From an uncultured Lachnospiraceae bacterium (lineage in GTDB: Bacteria; Bacillota; Clostridia; Lachnospirales; Lachnospiraceae), in assembly GCA_949051815.1 (NCBI GenBank), contig CARQVR010000024.1, forward strand, positions 1 to 33,747: a stretch of DNA of 33,747 nt. The letters run 5' to 3'. A program made the translations under genes and the position numbers. A model generated the notes under the pieces. That model saw only the letters and a program-made list of their open reading frames with translations. It was not told where the DNA came from and did no database searches. Position 1 is the first letter of the stretch. Each line of letters opens with the position of its first letter. Shown piece after piece: positions 14,881 through 23,093 of this stretch.

Positions 14881-15486
14881 TTAAAAGATTTTCAGAACGA
14901 AATGCAGAATACCTGGATTGACATAACTCTCCAACAGGCATCCCATTATGACAACTGCCATAATACCGATGATCTGCGCCCCTTTCTTCAAATAGAAATG
15001 CCTGCTGTAGCGCTCGTAACCTTCCAGCCGGTTTCCCGGCGCATAGAGTGTCCGGTTTACCTCCGCCGCCCAGAAAAACAGCAGAATATATGCAGGAACC
15101 AGCAGCAGCGCCTGCGGAAACAGGACGGCCGCCATAAATACCAATCCCCTGATCCCGTAGCGGACTACCGCCACGGACAGCAGACACCCTGCCGATAGCC
15201 CTGTATAACAAATATACGCACAAAGAAGCGGCATCCCGATCAGCGTCGTGGAGACCAGACATAACAGACAGCCCGTAAAGAGACGGTGTCTGAGAACATA
15301 TCCCACCAGCCCCTCTCCCACCGGTCTGCTGTTTTTCAGTCTGCTCATCATTTCCGCCCCCAGCAGGCTGCCGTTTTTGATCCAGGTATCATGTCCAAAA
15401 TTGACAAGCAAAATTCCCATAAAAAGACCGATCATAAACAGATACGCCATATGATAGCCGTTTTTGATCCCAAACTGTCTTCGCAA
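14881..15486 (-). CDS. spoIIM: Stage II sporulation protein M-like membrane protein
   Basis: A 201-residue protein with about five hydrophobic helices, matching the SpoIIM/DUF95 family. In Bacillus, SpoIIM forms the DMP complex with SpoIID and SpoIIP that remodels septal peptidoglycan during engulfment. Supporting features are the helix near residues 13-32, the central FTGCLLCLVSTTLIGMPLLCAYICYTGLSAG, and FMAAVLFPQALLLVPAYILLFFWAAE. The proposed start is TTG at 15486 with GAGG about ten bases upstream; the first ATG would be at codon 13. It is the last gene of the aminotransferase-Nudix-sulfatase group. Its presence supports a spore-forming lineage. Confidence 0.82.
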   Translation of the reverse strand: MRRQFGIKNGYHMAYLFMIGLFMGILLVNFGHDTWIKNGSLLGAEMMSRLKNSRPVGEGLVGYVLRHRLFTGCLLCLVSTTLIGMPLLCAYICYTGLSAGCLLSVAVVRYGIRGLVFMAAVLFPQALLLVPAYILLFFWAAEVNRTLYAPGNRLEGYERYSRHFYLKKGAQIIGIMAVVIMGCLLESYVNPGILHFVLKIF

Positions 15487-15569
15487 GATTACACCGCCTC
15501 TTCCAAGCTCCTATAGGACAGTATATGTCCGGAAAGGACGAGGCATGACAGCATTTCTTCCGGCAAATG

Positions 15570-17264
15570 TCATCTGTCAAAAACTCTGCCGGTGGGTTTG
15601 AAATCCTCCCGTTCAAAGCGGTTCCCTTCCAATTGATACTCAACCATATGCTCCTCGTTGCGGTATTCATACCAGATCACCTGTCGTTTTCTATCCGGAT
15701 CTGTATCACGGAATATCTCTCCGCCCTTTTTCCCGTCCAAAAGCTCCATATAGGCATCCATCAGGTCCAAATGGGAAACCGGCACATCCGATTCGACAAG
15801 CTCGTGGTTCTCCTGCCTGCCTTTTACGAGCAGAACCGGATGAAAGCGCTCCAGCACTTCCTCCCCGTAACTGTCGTGATCCACGTCATAATAACCGTGA
15901 TCTGCCATAATCAGAATCACAGAGTTATCGTAAGCGCCGTTATTTTTCAGTCTGGAGAGCCATGTATCGATCACCTTGATCGTCGCCTCTATCTTCTGTG
16001 AGTAGGTTCCCTTTTCTATTGGGTTCAGATCCTTATCATATTCAAAGGGCAGATGCGCCCCCTCCACATGTATGAACTGAAACACATTCCGGTCCGTCTT
16101 CTCAAGCTCCGGATTCTCAAGCAGCATGTTATACACACCTTCATAGCGGTAATTGTACATCTCCAGAGCCATTCCGAAGTCAAAGCCCTCTATCTGGGAA
16201 TACTGCTTATAGGCGTAGGGCAGATATTTAAACAGAATATATTTCATTTCCTGCCTGAAATACATAGAAAAATCCATACTCTTGTAAGGCGACGATATCT
16301 CATTTTTAATATCACTCGTTATATGAAACCGCCGTTCCCCGTACCAGACCGGCTCATCCATGTAAAGACCGATATCGTAGTTTTCCTCATCCAGCCTTTC
16401 AAACAGCGGGGAATTGTTGTACGCTTCGCTGGAAAACGCCCCGAACTCCTGCTCATTTCTGTTCACTGCCCCCGATAACAGCAGCGGCATACTGTCGCGG
16501 GTGTAAGGGTACACGGACGCCGTATTGGAATAATAAGTAAAATCACGAAACACATCCTTATATTCCTCATTGGCTTCAAGCACCGCCTCAAAACCTCCGG
16601 CTTCCACCGCGTCCACCAGAAAAATCAGAAAGTTCTTATTTTGGGAAATATCATGGAAATGGGCGTTGGTCGTAAGCAGGGCGTCCTTTTTCTCAAACGC
16701 GTTGTTCATAAGCATCTGCGGCAAAAGGCTGACAAACAGCAAAGCCACAATAACCCCGGAAATCCGGGTCTCCCATTTAACCACCGGCTCCGTGCCGAAT
16801 TTCACGATCAGAGCGATGGCCGCCGTCTCCAAAACCAGCCAGAGAACCGCTGTAAACAGATCCTCTTTCAGATATGCGTCCCACGCAATCGGCTCTCCCG
16901 TCAGCACCGGCAGGGATGTACTCAGATAAACACCCTGAATATAAGTAGCTATAAAAACAACAAAAAGGAGTGTCGCCGCACATTGGTACACTTCCCTTTT
17001 TCCTTTTGAAAACCTGACTGTTATAAAATAAAACGCGGTGATAAGCACTGCTCCCGCAAGGAGAAACAGTGCAAATATCACCAGTGTCGGAAATATCATG
17101 ATTCCGAGATCAAACCAGAAATCATTTTTATTGGTACTGTACATCAACAGAGGCTCGTAGATAAACAGCATGAAACAAAAGGCCGTCCAAATCACATACG
17201 CCGGTTTGAGCTGTCTGCATTTCTCCCCGAAGTCTTCCCTCGTTTTTCCCTTATCACTGTTCAT
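15570..17264 (-). CDS. Membrane sulfatase-family protein, LTA-synthase-like
   Basis: A 564-residue protein with five N-terminal membrane helices (within about 22-185) and an outward-facing alkaline-phosphatase/sulfatase fold (about 210-540), the layout of lipoteichoic-acid synthases and phosphoglycerol or phosphoethanolamine transferases. Likely metal and nucleophile positions are Asp218 (FLVDAVE), Thr255 (YPYTRDSMP), His404 (EGAHLPF) and Asp455-His456 (IMADHGYYD). The threonine rather than a Cys/Ser sulfatase motif favours a transferase over a true sulfatase. The start at 17264 has GAGGAACAG upstream. It lies 30 bp after the Nudix gene and 83 bp before spoIIM. Which surface polymer it modifies is unknown. 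Confidence 0.78.
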   Translation of the reverse strand: MNSDKGKTREDFGEKCRQLKPAYVIWTAFCFMLFIYEPLLMYSTNKNDFWFDLGIMIFPTLVIFALFLLAGAVLITAFYFITVRFSKGKREVYQCAATLLFVVFIATYIQGVYLSTSLPVLTGEPIAWDAYLKEDLFTAVLWLVLETAAIALIVKFGTEPVVKWETRISGVIVALLFVSLLPQMLMNNAFEKKDALLTTNAHFHDISQNKNFLIFLVDAVEAGGFEAVLEANEEYKDVFRDFTYYSNTASVYPYTRDSMPLLLSGAVNRNEQEFGAFSSEAYNNSPLFERLDEENYDIGLYMDEPVWYGERRFHITSDIKNEISSPYKSMDFSMYFRQEMKYILFKYLPYAYKQYSQIEGFDFGMALEMYNYRYEGVYNMLLENPELEKTDRNVFQFIHVEGAHLPFEYDKDLNPIEKGTYSQKIEATIKVIDTWLSRLKNNGAYDNSVILIMADHGYYDVDHDSYGEEVLERFHPVLLVKGRQENHELVESDVPVSHLDLMDAYMELLDGKKGGEIFRDTDPDRKRQVIWYEYRNEEHMVEYQLEGNRFEREDFKPTGRVFDR

Positions 17265-17294
17265 AGCTGTTCCTCAAGTCTGTTTCAAATGTCT

Positions 17295-17840
17295 CTACTT
17301 CCTGTTCACTTTGTTATAATATGCCAGAATCGCCGACACAGTCTTTCCGTCCTGAATCTTACAGTCATAAATCATCTGCACCAGCTCCTCCAGATCATGG
17401 CTCTCCGCATTCAAAAACTCATCCTCGTCCAGATGCTGGCAGCCGGGTTTTAAATCCGTCGCCAGATACACGTCAATCTTTTCATTGCAGAAAGCGACTG
17501 TCGTCCGAAGCGTCAGCAGAAGCTCCAGCTTCCCCGCCACATAACCGGTTTCCTCCTCCAGCTCTCTGGCCGCCGCCTCTTTTGTCGGCTCATCCACGCT
17601 GTTTAAACCGCCCGCCGGAATTTCCAGCGTCTCCCGGTCCAACGCGTTGCGGTACTGTCTCACCATCAAAAGCTTTCCGTCGTCCTTCACCGCCACAACA
17701 GCCGCTGCACCCTTGTGGTCAATCAGATCCCACTTGGCTATGTTGCCGTTTGCCACGCGTATCGTATCCTGATAATAATCAATGATCGCGCCCTTATAAA
17801 TCAATTCTCTTCCCAAACGCTCGTAATTGTTGTCCGCCAT
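17295..17840 (-). CDS. Nudix hydrolase, ADP-ribose pyrophosphatase type
   Basis: A 181-residue Nudix enzyme of the ADP-ribose pyrophosphatase (NudF-like) group, which cleaves ADP-ribose to AMP and ribose-5-phosphate using Mg2+. The complete Nudix box begins at GGLNSVDE and ends RELEEETGY, with correct GX5EX7REUXEEXGU spacing. The upstream LLMVRQYRNALDRETLEIPAGG is typical of the group. ATG at 17840 (MADNNYERLG) is preferred: the frame is open another 33 codons, but those residues look unlike the family and overlap the end of the aminotransferase gene. A GAGGA-type site lies upstream. It sits 82 bp after the aminotransferase stop on the same strand. Confidence 0.88.
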   Translation of the reverse strand: MADNNYERLGRELIYKGAIIDYYQDTIRVANGNIAKWDLIDHKGAAAVVAVKDDGKLLMVRQYRNALDRETLEIPAGGLNSVDEPTKEAAARELEEETGYVAGKLELLLTLRTTVAFCNEKIDVYLATDLKPGCQHLDEDEFLNAESHDLEELVQMIYDCKIQDGKTVSAILAYYNKVNRK

Positions 17841-17922
17841 TTTATCCGTTTCCTCTTCTCCAATCGCTGCCTTCTGCCACGCTGACCGTTCTGCATCAGC
17901 CGGGCATCCCGCCTGCTTCCTT

Positions 17923-19224
17923 TCAAGCAGTCTCGGCAACCGCCTCCTGCAACAGCTTCTCTACACTGACTAACTTCACGCACAGCACGAACACGTCCGT
18001 GGCCTGCGCCATCTCCTCCGCCGTCGGATAGGTAGGCGCAATGCGGATATTGCTGTCTTTCGGGTCTTTTCCGTAAGGGAACGTCGCGCCCGCGCCTGTG
18101 AGAACCACGCCAAGCTCCTTACATTTCGCCACGATCTCCTTCGCGCATCCCTCCATCGCCTCAAAGGAAATGAAATAACCGCCAAGCGGTTTCGTCCACT
18201 CACCGATCCCTAAGCCGCCAAGCTCCTGCTCCAGAACCGTCAGCACTGCCTCAAACTTGGGTCTGATGATGTCCGCGTGCTTCTTCATATGGGCAAGCAT
18301 CCCTTCCAGATTCTTAAAATATCTGGCATGACGAAGCTGATTCACCTTATCATAACCGATGGTCTGCAAGGTAAGCGTTTTCTTCGTATCAGCCAGATTG
18401 GCCGGAGAAGATGCCATAGCCGCCATACCCGCGCCGGAGAAGGTGATTTTGGAGGTGGAACAAAACTCAAAAACCATATCCGGATTGCCCGCCTTCTCAC
18501 ACTCGCTCAATATCTCAAGAAGCGTATCCTGCTTATCCTCATAGAGGTGATGTATCGCATATGCGTTATCCCAGTAAATGCGGAAGTCCTCCGCCGCCGG
18601 TTTCAGAGCCGCAAACCGTTTTACCGTCTCATCGGAGTAGGTGATGCCCTGCGGATTGGAATACTTGGGCACACACCAGATTCCCTTGACAGCCGCGTCC
18701 GTCGACACATATTTTTCCACCAGATCCATATCCGGCCCTGTGGACGTCATCGGTATCGGAATCATCTCGATTCCGAAGTGCTGCGTAATCGCAAAATGTC
18801 TGTCATAACCCGGCACTGGACATAAAAATTTTACTTTATCAAGCTTACACCAAGGGGTCGCTCCCATAACACCGTGTGTATAGGAACGGGAAATCGTATC
18901 ATACATGACTGCCAGACTGGAATTGCCGTAAACGATCACATTTTCCGCCGGCACATCCATCACGTCCGCCATCAGATGCTTCGCCTCCGTGATACCGTCC
19001 ATCAGGCCATAGTTTCTCGTATCTATGCCTTCCATGGACTTCATATCCGAATCGGAATTCAGAACATCCAAAAGGCCCATGCCCATATCAAGCTGTGCCG
19101 GTTCCGGCTTTCCTCTGGACATATCAAGCTGCAAACCCTTTCCCTTCGCCTCGGCAAACTGTCTGTCAAGCTCCGCCTTCTGCGCCACGAGCTCTTTTCT
19201 GGTCATCACATTGTACGCTTTCAT
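17923..19224 (-). CDS. Class I pyridoxal-phosphate aminotransferase (subgroup Ic / MocR-like, probable aspartate aminotransferase)
   Basis: A 433-residue fold-type I aminotransferase resembling the Corynebacterium-type aspartate aminotransferases (the family sometimes named alanine-glyoxylate or Aminotran_MocR). Visible motifs are LDMSRGKPEPAQLDMG near the N terminus, VYGNSSLAVMYDT, CPVPGYDRHF, KYSNPQGITYSDE and DNAYAIHHL. The Schiff-base lysine is in STSKITFSGAGMAAM, and the carboxylate-binding arginine probably in NIRIAPTYP. No helix-turn-helix domain is present. ATG at 19224 (MKAYNVMTRKEL) has AGGAGG five bases upstream; a longer reading from 19281 overlaps the promoter leader. It opens a four-gene minus-strand group. 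The exact amino donor is not determined. Confidence 0.88.
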   Translation of the reverse strand: MKAYNVMTRKELVAQKAELDRQFAEAKGKGLQLDMSRGKPEPAQLDMGMGLLDVLNSDSDMKSMEGIDTRNYGLMDGITEAKHLMADVMDVPAENVIVYGNSSLAVMYDTISRSYTHGVMGATPWCKLDKVKFLCPVPGYDRHFAITQHFGIEMIPIPMTSTGPDMDLVEKYVSTDAAVKGIWCVPKYSNPQGITYSDETVKRFAALKPAAEDFRIYWDNAYAIHHLYEDKQDTLLEILSECEKAGNPDMVFEFCSTSKITFSGAGMAAMASSPANLADTKKTLTLQTIGYDKVNQLRHARYFKNLEGMLAHMKKHADIIRPKFEAVLTVLEQELGGLGIGEWTKPLGGYFISFEAMEGCAKEIVAKCKELGVVLTGAGATFPYGKDPKDSNIRIAPTYPTAEEMAQATDVFVLCVKLVSVEKLLQEAVAETA

Positions 19225-19262
19225 AGTACCCTCCTGCATTCTCGTAATCATGCCATTGAATA

Positions 19263-19318
19263 ATTGTATACAATCATACACTGGTATTTATTCTACTATA
19301 AGTATACCAATTTCACAA
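19263..19318 (-). promoter_or_regulatory. Promoter of the aminotransferase group with a nearby palindrome
   Basis: On the minus strand TTGTGA (19313-19318) and TAGAAT (19290-19295) are 17 bp apart. About ten bases into the predicted transcript lies the perfect 12-bp palindrome ATTGTATACAAT (19263-19274). TTGTATACAA-like sites are bound by some GntR-family regulators, but no such regulator is in the window, so the link is open. Confidence 0.6.
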
Positions 19319-19398
19319 GTATGCATATACGACAATTTTCTTTACTTATAAGGCCATTTTATGGTAAAAATGTTAAATCTGACTCTGCTTATGCGCGC

Positions 19399-19432
19399 AA
19401 AAAACCCCGCAGAATAAAATCTGCGGGGTTTT
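19399..19432 (-). terminator. Intrinsic terminator of rny
   Basis: A 13-bp stem (19401-19413 with 19420-19432, core CCCCGCAGA/TCTGCGGGG) and 6-nt loop are followed on the minus strand by a T-rich run. It begins four bases after the rny stop codon and closes the recA-recX-rny group. Confidence 0.93.
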
Positions 19433-19435
19433 GTA

Positions 19436-20983
19436 CTATTTGGCATAGTCTATGACACGGCTCTCTCTGATCACATTTACCTTGATCTGTCCGGGATATT
19501 CCAACTCAGCCTCAATCTGTTTGGAGATATCTCTCGCGAGCAGTACCATATCAGAATCACTGATCTGTTCCGGAACTACCATTACACGAATCTCTCTACC
19601 TGCCTGAATAGCAAAAGATTTATCCACACCTTTGAAATTGTTTGTGATGTCTTCCAATTGTTTCAGTCTTGTTGTATATGTCTCTAATGTCTCTCTTCTT
19701 GCACCCGGTCTCGCCGCAGAAATCGTATCAGCCGCTTGTACCAGACATGCAATCAGGGTCTGGGCCTCCACATCACCGTGATGGGATTCCACTGCGTTAA
19801 TGACCACCGGCCCTTCCTTATACTTTCTGCAAAGTTCCACGCCAAGCTGAATATGAGATCCTTCCATCTCGTGATCCACTGCTTTTCCGATATCATGCAG
19901 CAGTCCCGCACGCTTGGCCATTCTGACATCCAGCCCCATTTCCGCCGCCAGCAAGCCCGAAAGCTGTGCCACTTCAATGGAATGTTTCAGCGCGTTCTGA
20001 CCGTAGCTGGTTCTGAACTTCATCTTACCGAGCAGTCTCACCAGCTCAGGATGAATACCATGTACGCCGACTTCGAGGGTGGCCGCTTCGCCCTCCTCTT
20101 TCATCATAACTTCGACTTCCTTCTGCGCCTTCTCGACCATTTCTTCAATTCTGGCCGGATGAATACGCCCGTCCACAATCAGCTTCTCGAGCGCGATTCT
20201 CGCCACTTCTCTGCGAATCGGGTCAAAGCCGGAGAGTATAACCGCTTCGGGTGTATCGTCAATGATTAAGTCCACGCCCGTCATCGTCTCAAGAGTTCTG
20301 ATATTACGTCCCTCTCTTCCGATGATCCTGCCCTTCATCTCATCATTGGGAAGCTGTACCACGGAAATCGTGGTCTCGGACACATGGTCTGCCGCGCATT
20401 TCTGAATGGCAGTAACGACATATTCCTTCGCCTTCTTGTCCGCTTCCTCCTTCGCCCTGCTCTCCATCTCTTTCACCATGACAGCAGTTTCGTGTTTCAC
20501 TTCATCTTCAACAATTTTCAACAGATAATCTTTTGCCTGTTCGGAGGTTAATCCAGAGATTCGTTCCAGTTCCTGTAATCTTTGCTCGCTCAGTTTGGAA
20601 ATTTCTTCCCGCTGTTTAGCCAGAGCTTCTTCCTTCTGAGCCAGACTTGCTTCCTTCTTCTCAATAGCGTCCGCTTTCTTATCGATGTTCTCTTCCTTCT
20701 GCTGAACGCGCCGCTCATAGCGCTGCGCCTCGGCGCGCCGTTCCTTGATTTCCTTGTCCAGTTCATTCTTCGTGCGAATGGACTCTTCCTTGACCTCAAG
20801 CAGCGACTCACGCTTCTTCGTCTCAGCAGTTTTGAGAGCTTCGTCGATAATCTCTCTGGCTTTCTCGTCCGCATTACCGAGCTTTGCTTCCACCATCTTT
20901 TTCTGATAGTTTATCGCAATCAGCGCGGAAACGGGAACAGCAATCACCAGCGTGACGACTATTGCTACCACAACTTGCCACAT
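19436..20983 (-). CDS. rny: Ribonuclease Y
   Basis: The membrane-anchored endoribonuclease that starts mRNA turnover in many Firmicutes. The 515-residue product shows the full layout: one N-terminal helix (about 3-24), and a long charged coiled coil (about 30-185) rich in Glu, Lys and Ala. A KH RNA-binding domain with IIGREGRNIRTLE (about 205-270) and an HD metal-dependent domain with LLHDIGKAVDHE (His363-Asp364) follow. The C terminus IKVNVIRESRVIDYAK is highly typical. AGGAGG precedes the start at 20983. It has its own promoter overlapping the end of recX, and a small hairpin involves its ribosome binding site. Localisation at the inner membrane follows from the anchor. Confidence 0.97.
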   Translation of the reverse strand: MWQVVVAIVVTLVIAVPVSALIAINYQKKMVEAKLGNADEKAREIIDEALKTAETKKRESLLEVKEESIRTKNELDKEIKERRAEAQRYERRVQQKEENIDKKADAIEKKEASLAQKEEALAKQREEISKLSEQRLQELERISGLTSEQAKDYLLKIVEDEVKHETAVMVKEMESRAKEEADKKAKEYVVTAIQKCAADHVSETTISVVQLPNDEMKGRIIGREGRNIRTLETMTGVDLIIDDTPEAVILSGFDPIRREVARIALEKLIVDGRIHPARIEEMVEKAQKEVEVMMKEEGEAATLEVGVHGIHPELVRLLGKMKFRTSYGQNALKHSIEVAQLSGLLAAEMGLDVRMAKRAGLLHDIGKAVDHEMEGSHIQLGVELCRKYKEGPVVINAVESHHGDVEAQTLIACLVQAADTISAARPGARRETLETYTTRLKQLEDITNNFKGVDKSFAIQAGREIRVMVVPEQISDSDMVLLARDISKQIEAELEYPGQIKVNVIRESRVIDYAK

Positions 20984-20986
20984 TAC

Positions 20987-20999
20987 AGGAGCACCTCCT
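20987..20999 (-). promoter_or_regulatory. Ribosome binding site of rny inside a small hairpin
   Basis: In the mRNA, AGGAGGTGCTCCT folds as a 5-bp stem with a 3-nt loop, so the AGGAG that should contact 16S rRNA can pair with CUCCU between it and the start codon. It might tune translation or be a cut site for RNase Y itself, which is inference. Confidence 0.4.
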
Positions 21000-21036
21000 T
21001 ATTTAGTTTTCATTGTACATTACCAAATCTATTGAC

Positions 21037-21067
21037 GGCTGTCATCCGTTTCCAACTATTGACAGCC
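21037..21067 (-). other. Leader hairpin of rny
   Basis: GGCTGTCA (21037-21044) and TGACAGCC (21060-21067) form a perfect 8-bp stem around a 15-nt loop, in the rny leader downstream of its promoter. No T-run follows on the minus strand. Confidence 0.5.
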
Positions 21068-21095
21068 CGATAGTTAGCAAAACTACAACAAATTA

Positions 21096-21124
21096 ATTCT
21101 ATACTGAATTTTATGTTATGTCAA
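21096..21124 (-). promoter_or_regulatory. Promoter of rny
   Basis: On the minus strand a consensus TTGACA (21119-21124) and TAGAAT (21096-21101) are 17 bp apart. The -35 lies inside the last codons of recX, so rny can be transcribed independently of SOS-controlled recA. Confidence 0.75.
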
Positions 21125-21728
21125 GCAAAAGAGCTCTGTTAATCGCCTCAGAATGAAAGCCTTTTCGATAGAGAAAAGCGTACATTCTCTGTTTCTCCCG
21201 TCCGTCGGCCGTTTCAGCGTCATATTTTTTCTTTTCAAGGAGGCGCCGTATCATAGCTGCCTCATCCTGTTTCGCACCTTCCTCCTCCAGCTCTTCAAAG
21301 AGGTTGCGGATCGTATCCTTTCGGATTCCTTTCCTCATCAGATCCTGTTCGATCCGCACCCGGCTCTTTCTGTCCAGATTATAGGAAATAAAATCTTTCG
21401 CATAGCGCAGATCATCCACATAGCCGTAGGATTCCACATAGGCTATCGCTTCCCCGATACACGCATCCGGATATTCCCCGTCACGCAGTTTCTCCCGCAG
21501 ATCGGCCGACGTATATTCTCTTTTCTGCAGCAGATTCATCGCCCGCTTTTTCGCCCGCAGCGGCAGAATCTCCTCCCGGATCTCACGCAGACTCTCCTCC
21601 GTGATTTCTTCTCCCTCACGGATGCCCAGACGCTTAAGCTCTCCTCTGTAAAGCGCAAAAACGGGACCATCCTCTATGTATACTTTATAACGGCCTTTCC
21701 CCATGCCGGTAAGCTTCGTGACGAGCAT
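21111..21728 (-). CDS. recX: RecX regulatory protein
   Basis: Modulates RecA filaments by binding RecA; cytoplasmic. The 205 residues, acidic and helix-rich, match Firmicutes RecX in length and pattern. The segments LLQKREYTSADLREKLRDGEYP, VESYGYVDDLRYAKDFISYNL and RIEQDLMRKGIRKDTIRNL correspond to the three-helix repeats. GGAGG lies upstream of the start at 21728. It follows recA by 179 bp on the same strand, the common recA-recX arrangement, so it is probably SOS-induced by read-through. The spacer contains the 38-bp tandem repeat. The last codons form the -35 of the rny promoter. Confidence 0.92.
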   Translation of the reverse strand: MLVTKLTGMGKGRYKVYIEDGPVFALYRGELKRLGIREGEEITEESLREIREEILPLRAKKRAMNLLQKREYTSADLREKLRDGEYPDACIGEAIAYVESYGYVDDLRYAKDFISYNLDRKSRVRIEQDLMRKGIRKDTIRNLFEELEEEGAKQDEAAMIRRLLEKKKYDAETADGREKQRMYAFLYRKGFHSEAINRALLLDIT

Positions 21729-21770
21729 TGCACTTTCCTCCGCATACTCTCCCTGTTCTTCATCAGACCT

Positions 21771-21894
21771 TTTCTCTTCCGGACCAGCCCCTGCTGCTTC
21801 CAGGACTCTTTCTCTTCCGGCCCGGCTCCTGCTGCTTCCAGGACTCTTTCTCTTCCGGCCCGGCTCCTGCTGCTTCCCGACCTCTTTCTCATCC
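21771..21894 (-). repeat. 38-bp tandem repeat (minisatellite) between recA and recX
   Basis: Three full copies of a 38-bp unit occur head to tail at 21771-21808, 21809-21846 and 21847-21884, with a partial fourth starting at 21885. Copies 2 and 3 differ only in a few bases at one end; copy 1 has a few more changes. The period is not a multiple of three and stop codons bound the reading frames, so coding is unlikely. The repeat lies in the transcribed spacer between recA and recX. Confidence 0.9.
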
Positions 21895-21907
21895 TGTCAG
21901 GACTCTG

Positions 21908-22999
21908 TTACTTTCCAGCCTCTTTATCGGCTTTTGCTGCCTTGGAAGGCTTGGCTGCCGCTTCGGAAGGGGCGTCTTTCGCGGGCGCCTCCGCCACGGA
22001 ATCCGTCTCCATATTGAAAAGCTCTCTGACCTTTCTCTCCACTTCGGCACAAATCTGCGGGTTATCCTTCAAATACTGCTTCGCATTCTCCCTGCCCTGC
22101 CCGATCTTGTTCCCGTCATAGGCATACCATGCGCCGCTCTTGCTGATAATGTTATTCTCCGCCGCCAGATCCAGAATATCGCCCTGCGTAGAAATTCCCT
22201 CGCCGAACATGATATCAAATTCCGCCTCCTTGAAGGGCGGCGCCACTTTATTCTTAACGATCTTGACACGGGTTCTGTTTCCGATCACTTCACCGCCCTG
22301 TTTTAAGGACTCAATCCTTCTGACATCCAGTCTGACGGAAGAGTAGAATTTCAGGGCGCGGCCGCCCGTGGTCGTCTCCGGATTACCAAACATAACGCCG
22401 ACCTTCTCACGAAGCTGGTTGATAAAAATAACCGTACAGTTGGACTTACTGATCACCGCCGTCAGTTTTCTGAGCGCCTGCGACATGAGTCTGGCCTGCA
22501 GACCCACATGGCTGTCACCCATATCACCGTCAATTTCCGCCTTCGGCACCAAGGCCGCCACGGAGTCCACCACAATAATGTCCACCGCGCCGGAGCGCAC
22601 CATCGTCTCCGTAATTTCCAGCGCCTGCTCTCCGCAGTCCGGCTGGGAAATATACAGATTGTCTATGTCTACGCCGATATTTTTCGCATAGACGGGATCC
22701 AGCGCATGTTCCGCGTCAATAAATCCGGCAATGCCGCCACGCTTTTGCACCTCCGCAATCATATGTAACGTAACCGTGGTCTTACCGCTGGACTCCGGCC
22801 CGTAAATCTCAATCACTCTGCCCTTCGGGATGCCGCCCAGTCCCAGCGCAATATCAAGACTCAGGGATCCCGTGGGAATCGTCTCCACATTCATCTGCAC
22901 GGAAGGATCGCCAAGCTTCATAATGGCTCCCTTTCCGAACTGCCTCTCTATCTGTCCTAAGGCCGCATCCAACGCTTTTAATTTTTCATCTCTTTCCAT
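21908..22999 (-). CDS. recA: RecA recombinase
   Basis: The ATP-dependent strand-exchange protein of homologous recombination and coprotease for LexA. The 363-residue product has Walker A GPESSGKT (67-74), Walker B IIVVDSVAAL, the FIDAEHALDP segment and the L2 region MFGNPETTTGGRALKFY, with a C-terminal tail rich in Ala, Lys and Glu. Of two nearby ATG codons, 22999 is preferred because GGAGGG lies just before it; the codon at 23011 has no ribosome binding site and that ribosome site lies inside its reading. The promoter upstream has two LexA-type boxes. recX and rny follow on the same strand. Confidence 0.98.
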   Translation of the reverse strand: MERDEKLKALDAALGQIERQFGKGAIMKLGDPSVQMNVETIPTGSLSLDIALGLGGIPKGRVIEIYGPESSGKTTVTLHMIAEVQKRGGIAGFIDAEHALDPVYAKNIGVDIDNLYISQPDCGEQALEITETMVRSGAVDIIVVDSVAALVPKAEIDGDMGDSHVGLQARLMSQALRKLTAVISKSNCTVIFINQLREKVGVMFGNPETTTGGRALKFYSSVRLDVRRIESLKQGGEVIGNRTRVKIVKNKVAPPFKEAEFDIMFGEGISTQGDILDLAAENNIISKSGAWYAYDGNKIGQGRENAKQYLKDNPQICAEVERKVRELFNMETDSVAEAPAKDAPSEAAAKPSKAAKADKEAGK

Positions 23000-23042
23000 A
23001 TTTCCCTCCATGCCGGAGCGGTTTCTCCCGCCCTTCCTTGCA

Positions 23043-23093
23043 GAACATTTGTTCTTACTATAAAATAATAAAACAAACGTTCGTTTTTGTCAA
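23043..23093 (-). promoter_or_regulatory. recA promoter with two SOS (LexA) boxes
   Basis: On the minus strand TTGACA (23088-23093) and TATTAT (23065-23070) are 17 bp apart. One LexA-type box, GAACGTTTGTTT on the minus strand (23071-23082), lies in the spacer with one mismatch to GAAC-N4-GTTC. A perfect one, GAACATTTGTTC (23043-23054), lies just after the -10. This is the expected Firmicutes SOS control of recA. Confidence 0.9.

Noticed and set aside
21771..21894. Repeat cluster considered as a CRISPR array
   Set aside because: The 38-bp units are directly adjacent with no spacers and no cas gene is near; it is a tandem repeat.
21153..22121. 322-codon plus-strand frame spanning recX, the tandem repeat and the recA end
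   Set aside because: It crosses two well-supported genes on the other strand; the repeated Pro/Ser/Leu pattern is only the translated 38-bp repeat.
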